36,589 nt of DNA from Nitrospinaceae bacterium. Lineage in GTDB: Bacteria > Nitrospinota > Nitrospinia > Nitrospinales > VA-1. The position numbers and the translations under genes are program-made. Below, in pieces: positions 1-8,287 of the stretch (the stretch's first letter is position 1; each line of letters opens with the position of its first letter). Under the pieces are notes generated by a model. That model was given only the letters and a program-made list of their open reading frames with translations, was not told where the DNA came from and searched no databases. The DNA lies in assembly GCA_029261515.1 (NCBI GenBank), contig JAJDBE010000286.1:1-36589 (forward strand). Reading direction: 5' to 3'.

Positions 1-134
1 TATATTACCTACCTCCCCCGGGGGGGGTTTTGTATTGTGGTGGGGGGGGAGTTATTGGGTTATTGATCTCCCTCAACCTATTCTCTAATAAACTCGTCCG
101 CCTCCTTTTTATCGGTCTGCAATAACTTTATAGC

Positions 135-533
135 TTAGACACAGCATGCGTCCGCCATACTTTCATCATTTAGCGGCAATTGCTCGTGCACATAGAACAC
201 TTCCCACTCGTTTTCATCCGGGTCAGTGAACCAGACCTTGTCCTGTCTTGCGAAACAACAATTTGTCTCCATCTCCACCGAGTTTAAAATTCCTTTATTT
301 TGAAGTTTCTCTTTCCATTGCTCGAACTCTTGAGCGGAATCCACTTCAATTCCCAAATGCGAAACCCGGCTGACAGGCACTCCTGCAAGCAATGAAAAAT
401 TGAGCGGCGGTTTTTCAAGATCGAACTTGGCGTAGCTCCCGGTTTGTTTTTGTGGCTTCACGTCGAATACTTTCTTGTAAAACTCAACAGACTCTGCAAC
501 TTTTTTTACGTGGATCGAAATATGAGGACGCAT
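135..533 (-). CDS. ArsI/CadI-like glyoxalase-fold (VOC) protein
   Basis: This 132-residue protein is one vicinal-oxygen-chelate (glyoxalase/bleomycin-resistance) domain. The start HISIHV, the central SHLGIEV and the late DPDENEWEVFYV strands carry likely metal ligands (His4/His8, His59, Glu111). A vicinal cysteine pair Cys92-Cys93, in ETNCCFARQDKVW, matches the trivalent-arsenical-binding pair of the ArsI C-As lyases and CadI relatives. A second pair, Cys130-Cys131, sits at the C-terminus. ArsI enzymes cleave the carbon-arsenic bond of methylarsenite using Fe(II) and oxygen; whether this protein does so is inferred. It lies 16 nt downstream of a MerR-family gene on the same strand and has a strong AGGAGG ribosome site at 541-546, so the two are probably co-transcribed and metal(loid)-induced. 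It could instead be a cadmium- or mercury-induced binding protein. Confidence 0.85.
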   Translation of the reverse strand: MRPHISIHVKKVAESVEFYKKVFDVKPQKQTGSYAKFDLEKPPLNFSLLAGVPVSRVSHLGIEVDSAQEFEQWKEKLQNKGILNSVEMETNCCFARQDKVWFTDPDENEWEVFYVHEQLPLNDESMADACCV

Positions 534-549
534 GGCAAACCTCCTGTGG

Positions 550-972
550 TTAACATTTCCAGCCAGGCTCGAAACAATCGAGAACCCGGCATTGTTTGAG
601 TGAAATTTTTTTATCGCCGCAGGAATCGACTAACTTGATCAATGAACGCCGCATGTTTTTCAAGTCCTTGATCTTGGCCTCCACTTCGGAGAGCTTCACC
701 TCGGCGCGCTGCGTGATATTGCCGCATGTCGCCTGTTCGCGGATTTGCAGTTGCAACAGTTCCTTGATCTCTTTCAAGGTGAACCCGAGTTCCTGGGCCT
801 TTTTAATAAAGCGAATCTTTTTGGCTTCGACTTCCGGGTAATGGCGAAACGAACCCTCCTGCTTAGCAGGTCTTTTAATCAACCCCTTGCGCTCATAAAA
901 GCGGACGGTTTCCACCCCCACGCCAGATATCTTGGCCAGTTTTCCAATCGTTAATTTGAGATCGTCTTTCAT
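550..972 (-). CDS. MerR-family metal-responsive transcriptional regulator
   Basis: This 140-residue protein has an N-terminal winged helix (LTIGKLAKISGVGVETVRFY, residues 7-26), a long coiled-coil dimerisation helix (about 82-118) and a Cys-rich C-terminus. Cys83, Cys118 and Cys128 fall almost exactly where mercury-sensing MerR has its three thiol ligands (82, 117, 126 in Tn21-type MerR). Cys133 and Cys140 are extra. MerR proteins bind between the -35 and -10 of over-spaced promoters and twist the DNA when metal binds. The gene is first in a two-gene unit with the ArsI/CadI-like gene, and its own promoter carries a near-perfect mer-type operator, so autoregulation is likely. No merA, merT or merP is visible. 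The inducer could be Hg(II), As(III), Cd(II) or another thiophilic ion. The start codon lies only 6 nt from the -10 box. Confidence 0.9.
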   Translation of the reverse strand: MKDDLKLTIGKLAKISGVGVETVRFYERKGLIKRPAKQEGSFRHYPEVEAKKIRFIKKAQELGFTLKEIKELLQLQIREQATCGNITQRAEVKLSEVEAKIKDLKNMRRSLIKLVDSCGDKKISLKQCRVLDCFEPGWKC

Positions 973-978
973 GACCCT

Positions 979-1010
979 ATTATAAACTCCGTACTTTAGT
1001 ACGGAGTCAA
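979..1010 (-). promoter_or_regulatory. MerR-type promoter with mer-like operator
   Basis: On the minus strand a -35 TTGACT (1005-1010) and a -10 TATAAT (979-984) are separated by 20 bp instead of the usual 17. The spacer lies within a perfect hyphenated dyad, ACTCCGTAC and GTACGGAGT with 4 bp between (986-1007). Over-long spacing with a central dyad is the hallmark of MerR-activated promoters, and the CCGTAC/GTACGG half-sites are those of classical mer operators. Transcription would start at about position 972, the A of the regulator's ATG. Confidence 0.85.
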
Positions 1011-1043
1011 CTTATTTTTGATATTTGTTGAATTGGAAGGGGA

Positions 1044-1814
1044 TCAGTCAGGAATTTGCGGAATAATCAAACTAAGGCAGGTGACGCCGCCGTCGGCTTT
1101 TTCGAACTCGCTCATCTCAAGTTCGACGACTTCGAATTTGTGGGCGCGGATTTGGTCCGCCACACGCGGGAATCCTGCGGGCATCAAAACGAAATTTCCC
1201 AAGCCTAAGCAGTTGGCGGCGTAGCGTTCGTGCTCGTTTACTTCGATCCACTCGAACGTTTTAAAGGCAGCCGTTTCCACACTTGAAGGATCGATGACGA
1301 GGAGATTCCTGCCCAGATAGCTCACCGAGCTTTTGAGGTGCAGTCCTTTGAGGACTGGTATCGCGAGCGTGGGTTTGCCGGAAAAAGCGGCAACCGCTTC
1401 GACTCCTTTCCGGTTGGTGCGCGCGGAAATCCCGACAAACACCGTTTCGTCTGTCATCAGCACATCGCCGCCATCGAGAGTCGACGGGAGTTTCATGCTC
1501 GTTATCTTACGGTAGCGTTCCAGTTCGCGGATGATGGATGCCACTTCCCCCCGGCGGCTTTCTTCTTTCATGGATGCAATCAAGGCGCCGTGATCCAACA
1601 CCACCGCAGTATCCTCAACGAAGGGACTGTCGGGAAAATTTTCCAGAGGTTCAAGAGAGATCACTTGCGCTCCCGCGTGCTTCAAGGCTTCGCTATAAAG
1701 CTGATGCTGCCGGCAGGCGCGCTCACAGTCAATGGTATGCTTTTGCGGGTGGCCGGACAGGGCCTGGGCGAAGGCGGGACCGGGTTTTCTTACCAGAGCA
1801 GTGGGGAAAGACAT
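1044..1814 (-). CDS. Dimethylarginine dimethylaminohydrolase-like amidinohydrolase
   Basis: This 256-residue protein belongs to the amidinotransferase/DDAH superfamily, pentein fold. DDAH hydrolyses N-omega-methylated arginine to citrulline and a methylamine in the cytosol. Visible signatures are PDSPFVEDTAVV (residues 61-72, substrate-binding acidic residues), LDGGDVL (113-119), SARTN (130-134), the catalytic His159 in GLHLKS, and the nucleophile Cys246 in ADGGVTCLSL near the C-terminus. Length fits the bacterial family (about 250-260). The ATG at 1814 has no obvious ribosome site. It follows the gamma-glutamylcyclotransferase-like gene on the same strand with about 100 nt and a hairpin repeat between them. 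A role in arginine-derivative salvage is inferred. A related arginine deiminase-like specificity cannot be excluded. Confidence 0.9.
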   Translation of the reverse strand: MSFPTALVRKPGPAFAQALSGHPQKHTIDCERACRQHQLYSEALKHAGAQVISLEPLENFPDSPFVEDTAVVLDHGALIASMKEESRRGEVASIIRELERYRKITSMKLPSTLDGGDVLMTDETVFVGISARTNRKGVEAVAAFSGKPTLAIPVLKGLHLKSSVSYLGRNLLVIDPSSVETAAFKTFEWIEVNEHERYAANCLGLGNFVLMPAGFPRVADQIRAHKFEVVELEMSEFEKADGGVTCLSLIIPQIPD

Positions 1815-1835
1815 AAGATAAAGAATTTAGAATTC

Positions 1836-1891
1836 AGAATCCAGGAGTTAGAATCCGAAAAAAAACGCCGCCATTCTGACTCCTGGATTCT
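1836..1891. repeat. Imperfect palindrome (hairpin repeat)
   Basis: Two 19-nt arms (1836-1854 and 1873-1891), built on AGAATCCAGGAGT and its complement ACTCCTGGATTCT, are inverted with one mismatch around an 18-nt loop containing GCCGCC. The arms are made of short AGAATC-type units and look like a dispersed intergenic repeat. There is no clean T-tract on either side, so a terminator role for the upstream minus-strand gene is possible but weak. Confidence 0.6.
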
Positions 1892-1917
1892 ATATTCTGT
1901 CTTCAATATTCTTGTGT

Positions 1918-2391
1918 TCAATCAATCGTCGGGGTGATCATGAGCTTGGAGAAATACAGCATGGTCAGGCCTTGCTTGGCCCCCTTCAGGGTTTTCAACA
2001 TGGCTTTGCTGGGTTTCAATCCGCTCTTGGTTTTTTCCTGTCTGGCAACGTACACCAGGCCGTTGGTCATATTGAAATCGTGCTGGGTAAAACGTACGAC
2101 TTTCCGTTGATACTCCTCAGGCGCTTGATGGATTTCATCCAGTCTTGGCAGATACGTTTCATCCATTTCATAGAGGATACCAAACATCATGCCGGCGTTA
2201 TTGGGTGTCGGCTCGATATTGGCCAATCCCAGGCCGGGAGGCGCATCCGCATCGGTGGGGATTTTATTGAACACGATCCTCCAGGCTGAAAGGGTGACAG
2301 AGGATTTGGCTTTATAGTCCAGCCCCTGCTCCCGGAAATGCGCCTCGTTCATCAGTTCCCCATAGGCAAAAAATTTTATGATGTTGCTCAT
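1918..2391 (-). CDS. Gamma-glutamylcyclotransferase-like protein
   Basis: This 157-residue protein has the AIG2/gamma-glutamylcyclotransferase fold. The N-terminal FFAYGELMNEAHF (residues 7-19) corresponds to the YGSxxN substrate loop, and LPRLDEIHQAPEEYQRKVV around residues 80-98 to the segment with a conserved acidic residue and YxR strand. Enzymes of this fold form 5-oxoproline from gamma-glutamyl peptides or amines in the cytosol; the substrate here is unknown. Met1 is an ATG at 2391. The intergenic stretch upstream carries the divergent thioredoxin promoter. Assignment rests on motif pattern only. Confidence 0.8.
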   Translation of the reverse strand: MSNIIKFFAYGELMNEAHFREQGLDYKAKSSVTLSAWRIVFNKIPTDADAPPGLGLANIEPTPNNAGMMFGILYEMDETYLPRLDEIHQAPEEYQRKVVRFTQHDFNMTNGLVYVARQEKTKSGLKPSKAMLKTLKGAKQGLTMLYFSKLMITPTID

Positions 2392-2533
2392 TAATCACTC
2401 CAACGTGCAGTTTTTGTTGCGGCAATAGTGCGCCAACCCTATTTTATACAGAGGGTTAGGGTATTTAAGTTGATGATCGGGAAGGGGATATGTTAGAATG
2501 GTTGAACTTTTTCCACTCCCGATCTCGATTAAA

Positions 2534-2561
2534 TTGATCTCAATAGTAGCGCAATTATAAC
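2534..2561 (+). promoter_or_regulatory. Putative sigma70 promoter for thioredoxin gene
   Basis: A -35 TTGATC (2534-2539) and a -10 TATAAC (2556-2561) are spaced by 16 bp, about 118 bp upstream of the thioredoxin start. This is a pattern match only. The leader between it and the gene holds no obvious riboswitch. Confidence 0.4.
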
Positions 2562-2678
2562 AGGTTAAGAGCCTGTGTGATAATTGCTTTTATCAGGGTT
2601 TTCCCTTCGGTTCGAGGCTGCATGGGTGCTGCCGCCGGAATAAATCTATACGTATTAATAAAATAACAGGAGAGTGCT

Positions 2679-3020
2679 ATGTCAACCGGTAAAGTTGTTA
2701 CCGTATCCGATGCTGAGTTTGAGGCTTCCGTCCTTAAAAACGGCAAACCCGTGATTGTCGATTTCTGGGCCGAGTGGTGCCAGCCTTGCAAAATGCTCGC
2801 GCCAACGGTAGAAGAAATTGCCAATGAGTATGAAGACAAGATCGTGGTGAGCAAACTCAACGTTGACGATAATCCTGCAACTGCGACTAAATTCGGGATT
2901 CGCGGTATACCGACCTTATTGTTTTTTAAGGATGGACAAGTGGTTCAGCAAATCGTGGGCGTGAAAACCAAGGCAGAGATCAAAAAGATCATTGAGGACA
3001 ACCTGCTGCAAACCGCTTGA
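2679..3020 (+). CDS. trxA: Thioredoxin
   Basis: This 113-residue single-domain thioredoxin reduces protein disulfides in the cytosol, using electrons from thioredoxin reductase. It has the standard order: VIVDFWAEWC beta strand and active site (residues 25-37), cis-proline GIRGIPTLLFF (about 73-83) and the C-terminal helix. The active site is WCQPC (Cys34, Cys37), with Gln replacing the usual Gly; this variant is known in several lineages and may shift redox potential. The start is fixed by AGGAG (2668-2672) seven bases before ATG. It is transcribed alone, diverging from the gene at 1918-2391 and ending in a hairpin before the convergent biotin synthase gene. Possible clients in the window are MsrA and the YyaL-like protein. 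Confidence 0.95.
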   Translation: MSTGKVVTVSDAEFEASVLKNGKPVIVDFWAEWCQPCKMLAPTVEEIANEYEDKIVVSKLNVDDNPATATKFGIRGIPTLLFFKDGQVVQQIVGVKTKAEIKKIIEDNLLQTA

Positions 3021-3051
3021 ACGGACTCATCATCTTCGATCGTCAACTTCC

Positions 3052-3092
3052 GGGCTCGTACGGGCAAGTGCCCTTGCGGGCCTGAGCTTTTT
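3052..3092 (+). terminator. Rho-independent terminator after trxA
   Basis: A 14-bp GC-rich stem with one mismatch (3052-3065 with 3070-3083, loop AAGT) is followed after GAGC by TTTTT (3088-3092). It lies 31 nt after the thioredoxin stop, between convergent genes. Confidence 0.6.
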
Positions 3093-3135
3093 CCCGCCTT
3101 CATTTTTCCTGGATTGGATCGAACGTCCTGTTCGG

Positions 3136-4128
3136 CTACACCGATTCATAAACCGGTTTGAGACCCAGGCCCTCGATCATCTCGATATCCCGCTTCGGGT
3201 CCTGACCCTTGGTGGTGAGGTAGTTGCCCCCGAGAATGCCGTTGGCGCCAGCGGCGAACAATTTTTCCTGATGGCTGTTCAACACTTCCTCGCGCCCGCC
3301 ACAGACGAACAAATCCATTTGCGGCAATACCAGACGCAACAGGGCGATGGTCTTGAGCGCTTCGTAATGATCCATCAGGCCAAGATGCTCCAGGCCGGTG
3401 CCCTCGATGGGTTTTAAGAAATTGATAGGGAAAGACTGCGTTCCCAGCGCTTTGATATCGAAAGCCAGTTCCACACGCTGAGTGTGCGATTCGCCCATGC
3501 CGAAGATGCCGCCGACGCACACTTGCAGTCCGGCTTCCTTGGCGTTTTCCACGGCCCGCACTTCGTCTGCATAAGTGTGGGTGCTCACGATTTTTTCAAA
3601 GTGGCTGGCGGCGGTTTCCAGATTGTGATGGCAGCGGTCAAGGCCCGCGGCTTTCAGTTCCTTTAAATGTTCCAGGCTCATCAGCCCGACCGAACAGCAG
3701 GTTTCAAGACTGGTCTCCGCCTTGATGCGTTTGACCGCCTCAATGACTTTGTCGAGTTCTTGCCTGTCGTCAACAGCAGTGCCGGAAGCGACGATGGAAA
3801 ATTCGTTCGACCCGAACGCTTCCGCTTCCTTGGCGGCGGCGACGATTTCCTCGACGCTCATCATTTCGTATTCCGGAGAATCAGTGTCGAATTTGCTCGA
3901 CTGGGCGCAGAACGAACAATCCTCAACGCAACGGCCCGATTTGGCGTTGACGATGGAGCAGATTTTAACGTCCTTGCCTTTGAACGCCTCGCGGACTTTG
4001 TTCGTGCCTAAGAACAGATACTCCAGTTCGTCATGGGAAAAGGTTTCCAATGTCAATGCGTCGTTGCGGGAAATGCCTTCTCCTTGGAGCACCGTGTCGA
4101 TCAAGCCATCAATGAATTCTTTGCGCAT
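3136..4128 (-). CDS. bioB: Biotin synthase
   Basis: This 330-residue radical SAM enzyme inserts sulfur into dethiobiotin, the last step of biotin synthesis. The 4Fe-4S/SAM motif is GRCVEDCSFCAQSS with Cys67, Cys71 and Cys74. Downstream, ETCCSVGLM, DRCHHNLET and QVCVGGIFGMGES carry cysteines and residues typical of the second [2Fe-2S] site and the substrate pocket, and NFLKPIEGTGLE is conserved in the family. Length matches bacterial BioB. No other biotin genes are in the window. The gene stands between convergent trxA and the YyaL-like gene (84 nt upstream on the same strand). The ATG has no clear ribosome site. Confidence 0.97.
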   Translation of the reverse strand: MRKEFIDGLIDTVLQGEGISRNDALTLETFSHDELEYLFLGTNKVREAFKGKDVKICSIVNAKSGRCVEDCSFCAQSSKFDTDSPEYEMMSVEEIVAAAKEAEAFGSNEFSIVASGTAVDDRQELDKVIEAVKRIKAETSLETCCSVGLMSLEHLKELKAAGLDRCHHNLETAASHFEKIVSTHTYADEVRAVENAKEAGLQVCVGGIFGMGESHTQRVELAFDIKALGTQSFPINFLKPIEGTGLEHLGLMDHYEALKTIALLRLVLPQMDLFVCGGREEVLNSHQEKLFAAGANGILGGNYLTTKGQDPKRDIEMIEGLGLKPVYESV

Positions 4129-4211
4129 AATTTTTATGGGTCATAGGTGCCGGGTGGCCGGCCCCAAGAGCAATTGAAATGGTTTAAGATTGTAGAATAC
4201 TACCACAACTT

Positions 4212-6299
4212 TTATTCGTATTTGAGAAGATTTACCAGGTCATCCACTGAGGTCACTGGCGCCAGGCAGGTTCCCTGGCGGCAGACGTAGGCGGTGGCTT
4301 TGCCGTCGACGACCTTGCGCCGGGCAAGAAGCGGGATTTCCTTCCCGGCAGCTTCCACTTCATCCGCATAAGCAAAAGCAAACACCGCATTGGGGAAGAA
4401 ACCTTGGCGCACGGTTTTCAGCATGGCTTCAGTGGACGGGTGGTTTTTAGGGGCGACGATCGCCACTTCCTTGAGTCCGCCAAGATAAAGGTGCAAGGCT
4501 TGCATCATAAAAGAAGAGTTCAATCCGTATTCCGTCAGCTCTTCGTGAAAGGCCAGAAAGATTTTTTCCGCTTTTTGCGCCAGAGACGGGTCTGCCAGAT
4601 AGGCGGACAGTTTGAGAAAGGCTAGGCTCGCGTTGCTGTTGCCGGAAGGTTCCACCCCGTCGTAGCCGGAAATCTGCCGCACGATTAAGTTTTCCGCATC
4701 GCTGGCGGTTTCATAATACGCACCTTCTGAAGCAAATTTTTCTTCCACTTGTTGCATGAGGTCCTTGGCGTGGCGAATGTATTCCGGTTTGTAGGTTGCT
4801 TCGTAAAGTTCCAGACAGGCGGAGGCGATGGAGGTGTAATCGAACAGGTAGCCGTCGTAGCGCGCTTCTCCTTCCCGATAGCGGCGCAGCAGTTTGCCGT
4901 CCGTTCCCCGCAACTTCGTGAGAATGAAGTTCAGGGCCTGTTCCGCTTTTTCGATGCGTGCGGCGTCTTCAAGCACGCGTCCGGTTTTGGCCATCGCTAA
5001 GATCATCAACCCGTTCCACGAGGTGAGAATTTTATCGTCGAGCAAGGGACGAATGCGCTTGCTTCTTGTTTCCAGGAGCAGATGGCGCGCCTTTTCCAGT
5101 TCTTCTTTGACGATCGTTTCCTGAACCCCCAGGTGTTTCGCCACATCCGCCGTGGTATGGGACTGGGTCACGTTTAAAATATTCTTGCCTTCAAAATTGC
5201 CTTTTTCCGTCACGTTATAGTAAGAAAGGGCCACCTTGGCGGTTTTGTGCCCCAGCAGTTTTTCTATCTCCTCTTGGGTCCAGACATAAAACTTTCCTTC
5301 GACACCTTCGCTGTCGGCGTCTTCGGCGCTAAAAAACGCCCCTTCAGGCGAAGTCATGTCGCGGTCGATGTATTGCAGGACATCGTTGGCGTAGTCGGCG
5401 AACTCCGGGTTTCCGGTCACCTGATAGGTTTCGATCAAGGCCGTGACAAAAAGCGAATTGTCGTACAGCATCTTTTCAAAATGCGGCACCAGCCATTTGT
5501 AATCGGTGCTGTAGCGCGAGAGGCCGCCGCCGATCTGGTCGTAGATGCCGCCGTGCTTCATGGCTTTCAGTGTGCTGTCGGCCATTTCCAGGCTTTTGGC
5601 GTGACCCGTGCGGTGGTGATGCCTGAGCAAGAGACAAAGACCCATCGACGGAGGGAACTTATTTTGCTGCTGAAATGAAAATCCGTAATTGAGAGAATCG
5701 TAATGCCGTTCATAAAGTTCCGCGGCTTTGTCCTCGCCGTTGAAGCCTAATGTATCGAGCGATCCGGTTTTCGGCATTCTTGTGGAGGAGTTGCGGATGG
5801 ACTGAATCAAAGCCGCGCTTTGTTTTTCGACCTTGTCGTGTTCCTTTTCCCAGGTGTTGGCGAGAAAAATCAGCACGTCTTCGAACGAAGGCAGGTTGAA
5901 CCGTCGTTCCGGAGGGAAATACGTGCCGCCGTAAAACTGAATGCCATCTGGGGTGACGAACACGTTGAGCGGCCAGCCGCCCTGCTGGCCGAGGCTCTGC
6001 ACCGCCTGCATGTAGATGCTGTCCACATCCGGGCGTTCTTCGCGGTCCACCTTGATGCTGACGAACAGGCTGTTGAGCAGTTTCGCCAGTTCCGGGTCCT
6101 CGAACGATTCCCGTTCCATGACGTGGCACCAGTGGCAGGTGGCGTAGCCGATGCTCACCAGCACCGGCTGGTTTTTCTCCTTGGCAATTTTGAAGGGTTC
6201 ATCGCCCCATGGGTGCCAGTCCACCGGGTTGTGCGCGTGTTGCAAAAGGTAGGGACTTTTCTCGCCGATCAGTTTATTCGTGTAAGGGTATTTATCCAT
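4212..6299 (-). CDS. YyaL/SSP411-type thioredoxin-domain protein (DUF255)
   Basis: This 695-residue protein has an N-terminal thioredoxin-like DUF255 domain (residues 1-160; hallmark [21 protein letters not shown] and the redox motif CHWC at 55-58) fused to a long six-hairpin-type alpha/alpha barrel that resembles N-acylglucosamine epimerase or cellobiose epimerase folds. The family (bacterial YyaL, mammalian spermatogenesis-associated protein 20) is widespread but its biochemical role is not settled. [13 protein letters not shown] and GGTYFPPE are strongly conserved blocks. No signal peptide is seen, so it is probably cytosolic. The ATG follows AAAGG. It is upstream of bioB on the same strand, with no sign of functional linkage beyond redox chemistry. 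Confidence 0.93.
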   Translation of the reverse strand: MDKYPYTNKLIGEKSPYLLQHAHNPVDWHPWGDEPFKIAKEKNQPVLVSIGYATCHWCHVMERESFEDPELAKLLNSLFVSIKVDREERPDVDSIYMQAVQSLGQQGGWPLNVFVTPDGIQFYGGTYFPPERRFNLPSFEDVLIFLANTWEKEHDKVEKQSAALIQSIRNSSTRMPKTGSLDTLGFNGEDKAAELYERHYDSLNYGFSFQQQNKFPPSMGLCLLLRHHHRTGHAKSLEMADSTLKAMKHGGIYDQIGGGLSRYSTDYKWLVPHFEKMLYDNSLFVTALIETYQVTGNPEFADYANDVLQYIDRDMTSPEGAFFSAEDADSEGVEGKFYVWTQEEIEKLLGHKTAKVALSYYNVTEKGNFEGKNILNVTQSHTTADVAKHLGVQETIVKEELEKARHLLLETRSKRIRPLLDDKILTSWNGLMILAMAKTGRVLEDAARIEKAEQALNFILTKLRGTDGKLLRRYREGEARYDGYLFDYTSIASACLELYEATYKPEYIRHAKDLMQQVEEKFASEGAYYETASDAENLIVRQISGYDGVEPSGNSNASLAFLKLSAYLADPSLAQKAEKIFLAFHEELTEYGLNSSFMMQALHLYLGGLKEVAIVAPKNHPSTEAMLKTVRQGFFPNAVFAFAYADEVEAAGKEIPLLARRKVVDGKATAYVCRQGTCLAPVTSVDDLVNLLKYE

Positions 6300-6374
6300 G
6301 CAAGCCTTTGCGGATGATGAAATATGTATAAATTAAAATTATTCCCTGCAACCTGATTCAGCAGTTCTTCAGTT

Positions 6375-6394
6375 CCCCTCCTTCCAAGGAGGGG
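6375..6394. repeat. Perfect palindrome in intergenic gap
   Basis: CCCCTCCTT and AAGGAGGGG are perfectly inverted around CC. A further GAGGGGAGG lies just to the right. It looks like a dispersed polypurine/polypyrimidine hairpin repeat. Neither strand shows an adjacent T-tract, so a terminator call is not supported. Confidence 0.6.
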
Positions 6395-6453
6395 CGAGGG
6401 GAGGTCGCAAAAAATAAATTTTTAAAACACCGACGAGTTTGCTACCCGTAGGG

Positions 6454-7722
6454 TTATGAGGTCATACGTTGAAACCGGTCGAAAAAATCGGGAAAGGATT
6501 TTTCCACACAGCTCGGGTTTTTAATTTTGACTCCCGCAATTTTAAGCCCCGCCACCGCAAAGCTCATGGCCATCCGGTGGTCGTGGTAGGTTTCAATTTC
6601 CGCGCCTTCGTATTCGCCAGGCTGAATCTTTAAAAAATCGTCACCTGCGTTTACACTGGCTCCCAATCGCGTCAGTTCCGTCTCCAGCGCCTCTATGCGG
6701 TCGGTTTCCTTGATACGCAGATTGCCGATGCCGTTGATAACGGTTTCTCCCTCGGCGAACAGCGCCGTCACCGCCAGCGTTTGCACCGCATCGGGCATGC
6801 TGTTCATATTGATGGTGATTCCCTTTAAAGGGTTTCCTTTAATGCGGATTTTTTCCGCGGATGTTTGTACCTCGCACCCCATGTTTTGCAGCACATCGAG
6901 GAACCCGGCATCCCCTTGAACGCTGTCCGGGTTGAGACCCGTGAGAGTGACATCTCCCCCCGTAACCGCCGCCGCTGCAAGGAAATAGGACGCGCTGGAC
7001 CAGTCGCCTTCGACCCGGTAATTCTGTGCCCGGTAGCGTTGTCCGGCTGAAACCCGGAAGGTCTCGTAATTCTCATTTTTTACATGGACGCCGAAGGCCC
7101 TCATGATGTCGAGCGTGATGTCAGCGTAGGATTTGGATGTGAGGTCCCCTTGAATGTGGATTGTCGTGTCTTTCTCAAAATGCGGAGCCGATAACAAAAG
7201 TGAAGTGAGGTATTGACTGCTCTTGTCGCCTGCAAGGTGAACGTCGCCACCCGGCACCTTGCCGCCATGAATCTCAAGCGGCGGGCATTGGTTGTTTTTA
7301 ACGGAGACCGCCTCAACCCGCATTTCATTCAGGCATGCGAGCAAATCGCCGATGGGCCGCTCCTGCATGCGTTCGTCGCCGGTCAGCCGGGTGATGCCCT
7401 CAGCCAAAGCCGAAAAGGTCGTGAGAAAACGCATCGTCGTCCCGGCGTTGCCCACGAAAATTTCTTTTTTAGGGGCTTGCATGTGGCCGCCTTCGCCACA
7501 GACGGAAAATGCGTTTTTTTCCTTTGCCACCGGAACGCCGAACTGTCGGAGCGCTTCACTCATGTAATGCGTGTCGTCGCTGAACAGAGGACTCTCAATC
7601 CGGCTTTTACCGTCTGCCAGCGCGGCGATGAGCAGGGCGCGGTTGGTGTAGCTCTTGGAAGCCGGAATTTCCACTGTCGCGGAAATTGAAGATGCGGGCG
7701 TTATTTCAATGAATGCGGTCAC
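6454..7722 (-). CDS. aroA: 3-phosphoshikimate 1-carboxyvinyltransferase (EPSP synthase)
   Basis: This 422-residue enzyme transfers enolpyruvyl from PEP to shikimate-3-phosphate in the shikimate pathway to chorismate. Visible family blocks are the N-terminal PASKSYTNRALLIAALA (substrate Lys/Ser), LFSDDTHYM, the PEP-loop GNAGTTMRFLT, GDKSSQYLTSLLL, EGDWSSASYFLAAAAVTGG and IKETDRIEALETELTRLG near the C-terminus, ending in a DHRMAMSFAVAGL block. It is full length with two inside-out domains. It begins with a GTG codon at 7722, preceded by a weak purine stretch. It is not clustered with other aro genes here. Confidence 0.97.
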   Translation of the reverse strand: MTAFIEITPASSISATVEIPASKSYTNRALLIAALADGKSRIESPLFSDDTHYMSEALRQFGVPVAKEKNAFSVCGEGGHMQAPKKEIFVGNAGTTMRFLTTFSALAEGITRLTGDERMQERPIGDLLACLNEMRVEAVSVKNNQCPPLEIHGGKVPGGDVHLAGDKSSQYLTSLLLSAPHFEKDTTIHIQGDLTSKSYADITLDIMRAFGVHVKNENYETFRVSAGQRYRAQNYRVEGDWSSASYFLAAAAVTGGDVTLTGLNPDSVQGDAGFLDVLQNMGCEVQTSAEKIRIKGNPLKGITINMNSMPDAVQTLAVTALFAEGETVINGIGNLRIKETDRIEALETELTRLGASVNAGDDFLKIQPGEYEGAEIETYHDHRMAMSFAVAGLKIAGVKIKNPSCVEKSFPDFFDRFQRMTS

Positions 7723-7835
7723 TCTTTTCTCTATTCAAGATGGGTGGTTTTGAAAAGAGGGATAATATAGCAATAAAACCGACTGTTTTGTAGGGGAAGG
7801 GTTTTGCAATGCCGGTTTCAAAAAGACGAAAAACA

Positions 7836-8165
7836 TTATGTATTTATCCGGGGTCCAAAAAGGATGATGGTTGCTCCTGCCAGACAAATGATTGCGCCGA
7901 GCAAATCCCACCGGTCCGGGCGCTGCCCCTCGATGGCCCAGAGCCACATCAGAGAAGCAACGATGTAAACTCCGCCATACGCCGCATAAGCCCTTCCCGC
8001 ATAGGTAGAATCAATCCGGGCCAGTAAAAAAGCAAAAACCGCGAGCGATGCTAAACCCGGAAGAACCCAATAGGCGCTTCGCCCCAGTCTCAACCAGGTC
8101 CAGAAAGCAAAACACCCTCCGATTTCTGCAATGGCCGCAGCTATGTACAAAATGAAGGAACTCAT
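7836..8165 (-). CDS. YnfA-family (UPF0060) small membrane protein
   Basis: This 109-residue protein has four closely spaced hydrophobic helices (about residues 3-23, 32-51, 60-80, 88-106). The pattern [19 protein letters not shown], then [17 protein letters not shown], then [19 protein letters not shown] is typical of YnfA/UPF0060 inner-membrane proteins. These resemble small-multidrug-resistance transporters in topology, but their substrate is not established for most members. The gene is a single minus-strand unit, divergent from the gene at 8288. Confidence 0.9.
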   Translation of the reverse strand: MSSFILYIAAAIAEIGGCFAFWTWLRLGRSAYWVLPGLASLAVFAFLLARIDSTYAGRAYAAYGGVYIVASLMWLWAIEGQRPDRWDLLGAIICLAGATIILFGPRINT

Positions 8166-8287
8166 AATTTATCAGGCCTGGCCGGTCTTGTTTCCCTCGG
8201 TGGATTTTGCTACCATAGCCCCTCGCCAGCATCGTTTCCAGAATAGCATTATATTCATGAATCCAAAGGAATTAACCCTGAGGCAGC

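Noticed and set aside
80-134. In-frame continuation after the ArsI/CadI-like stop (AIKLLQTDKKEADEFIRE)
   Set aside because: It is short, has no start codon of its own and ends at another stop; it is insufficient for a read-through or gene call.
6375-6394. Rho-independent terminator
   Set aside because: The stem is perfect, but there is no adjacent T-tract on either strand.
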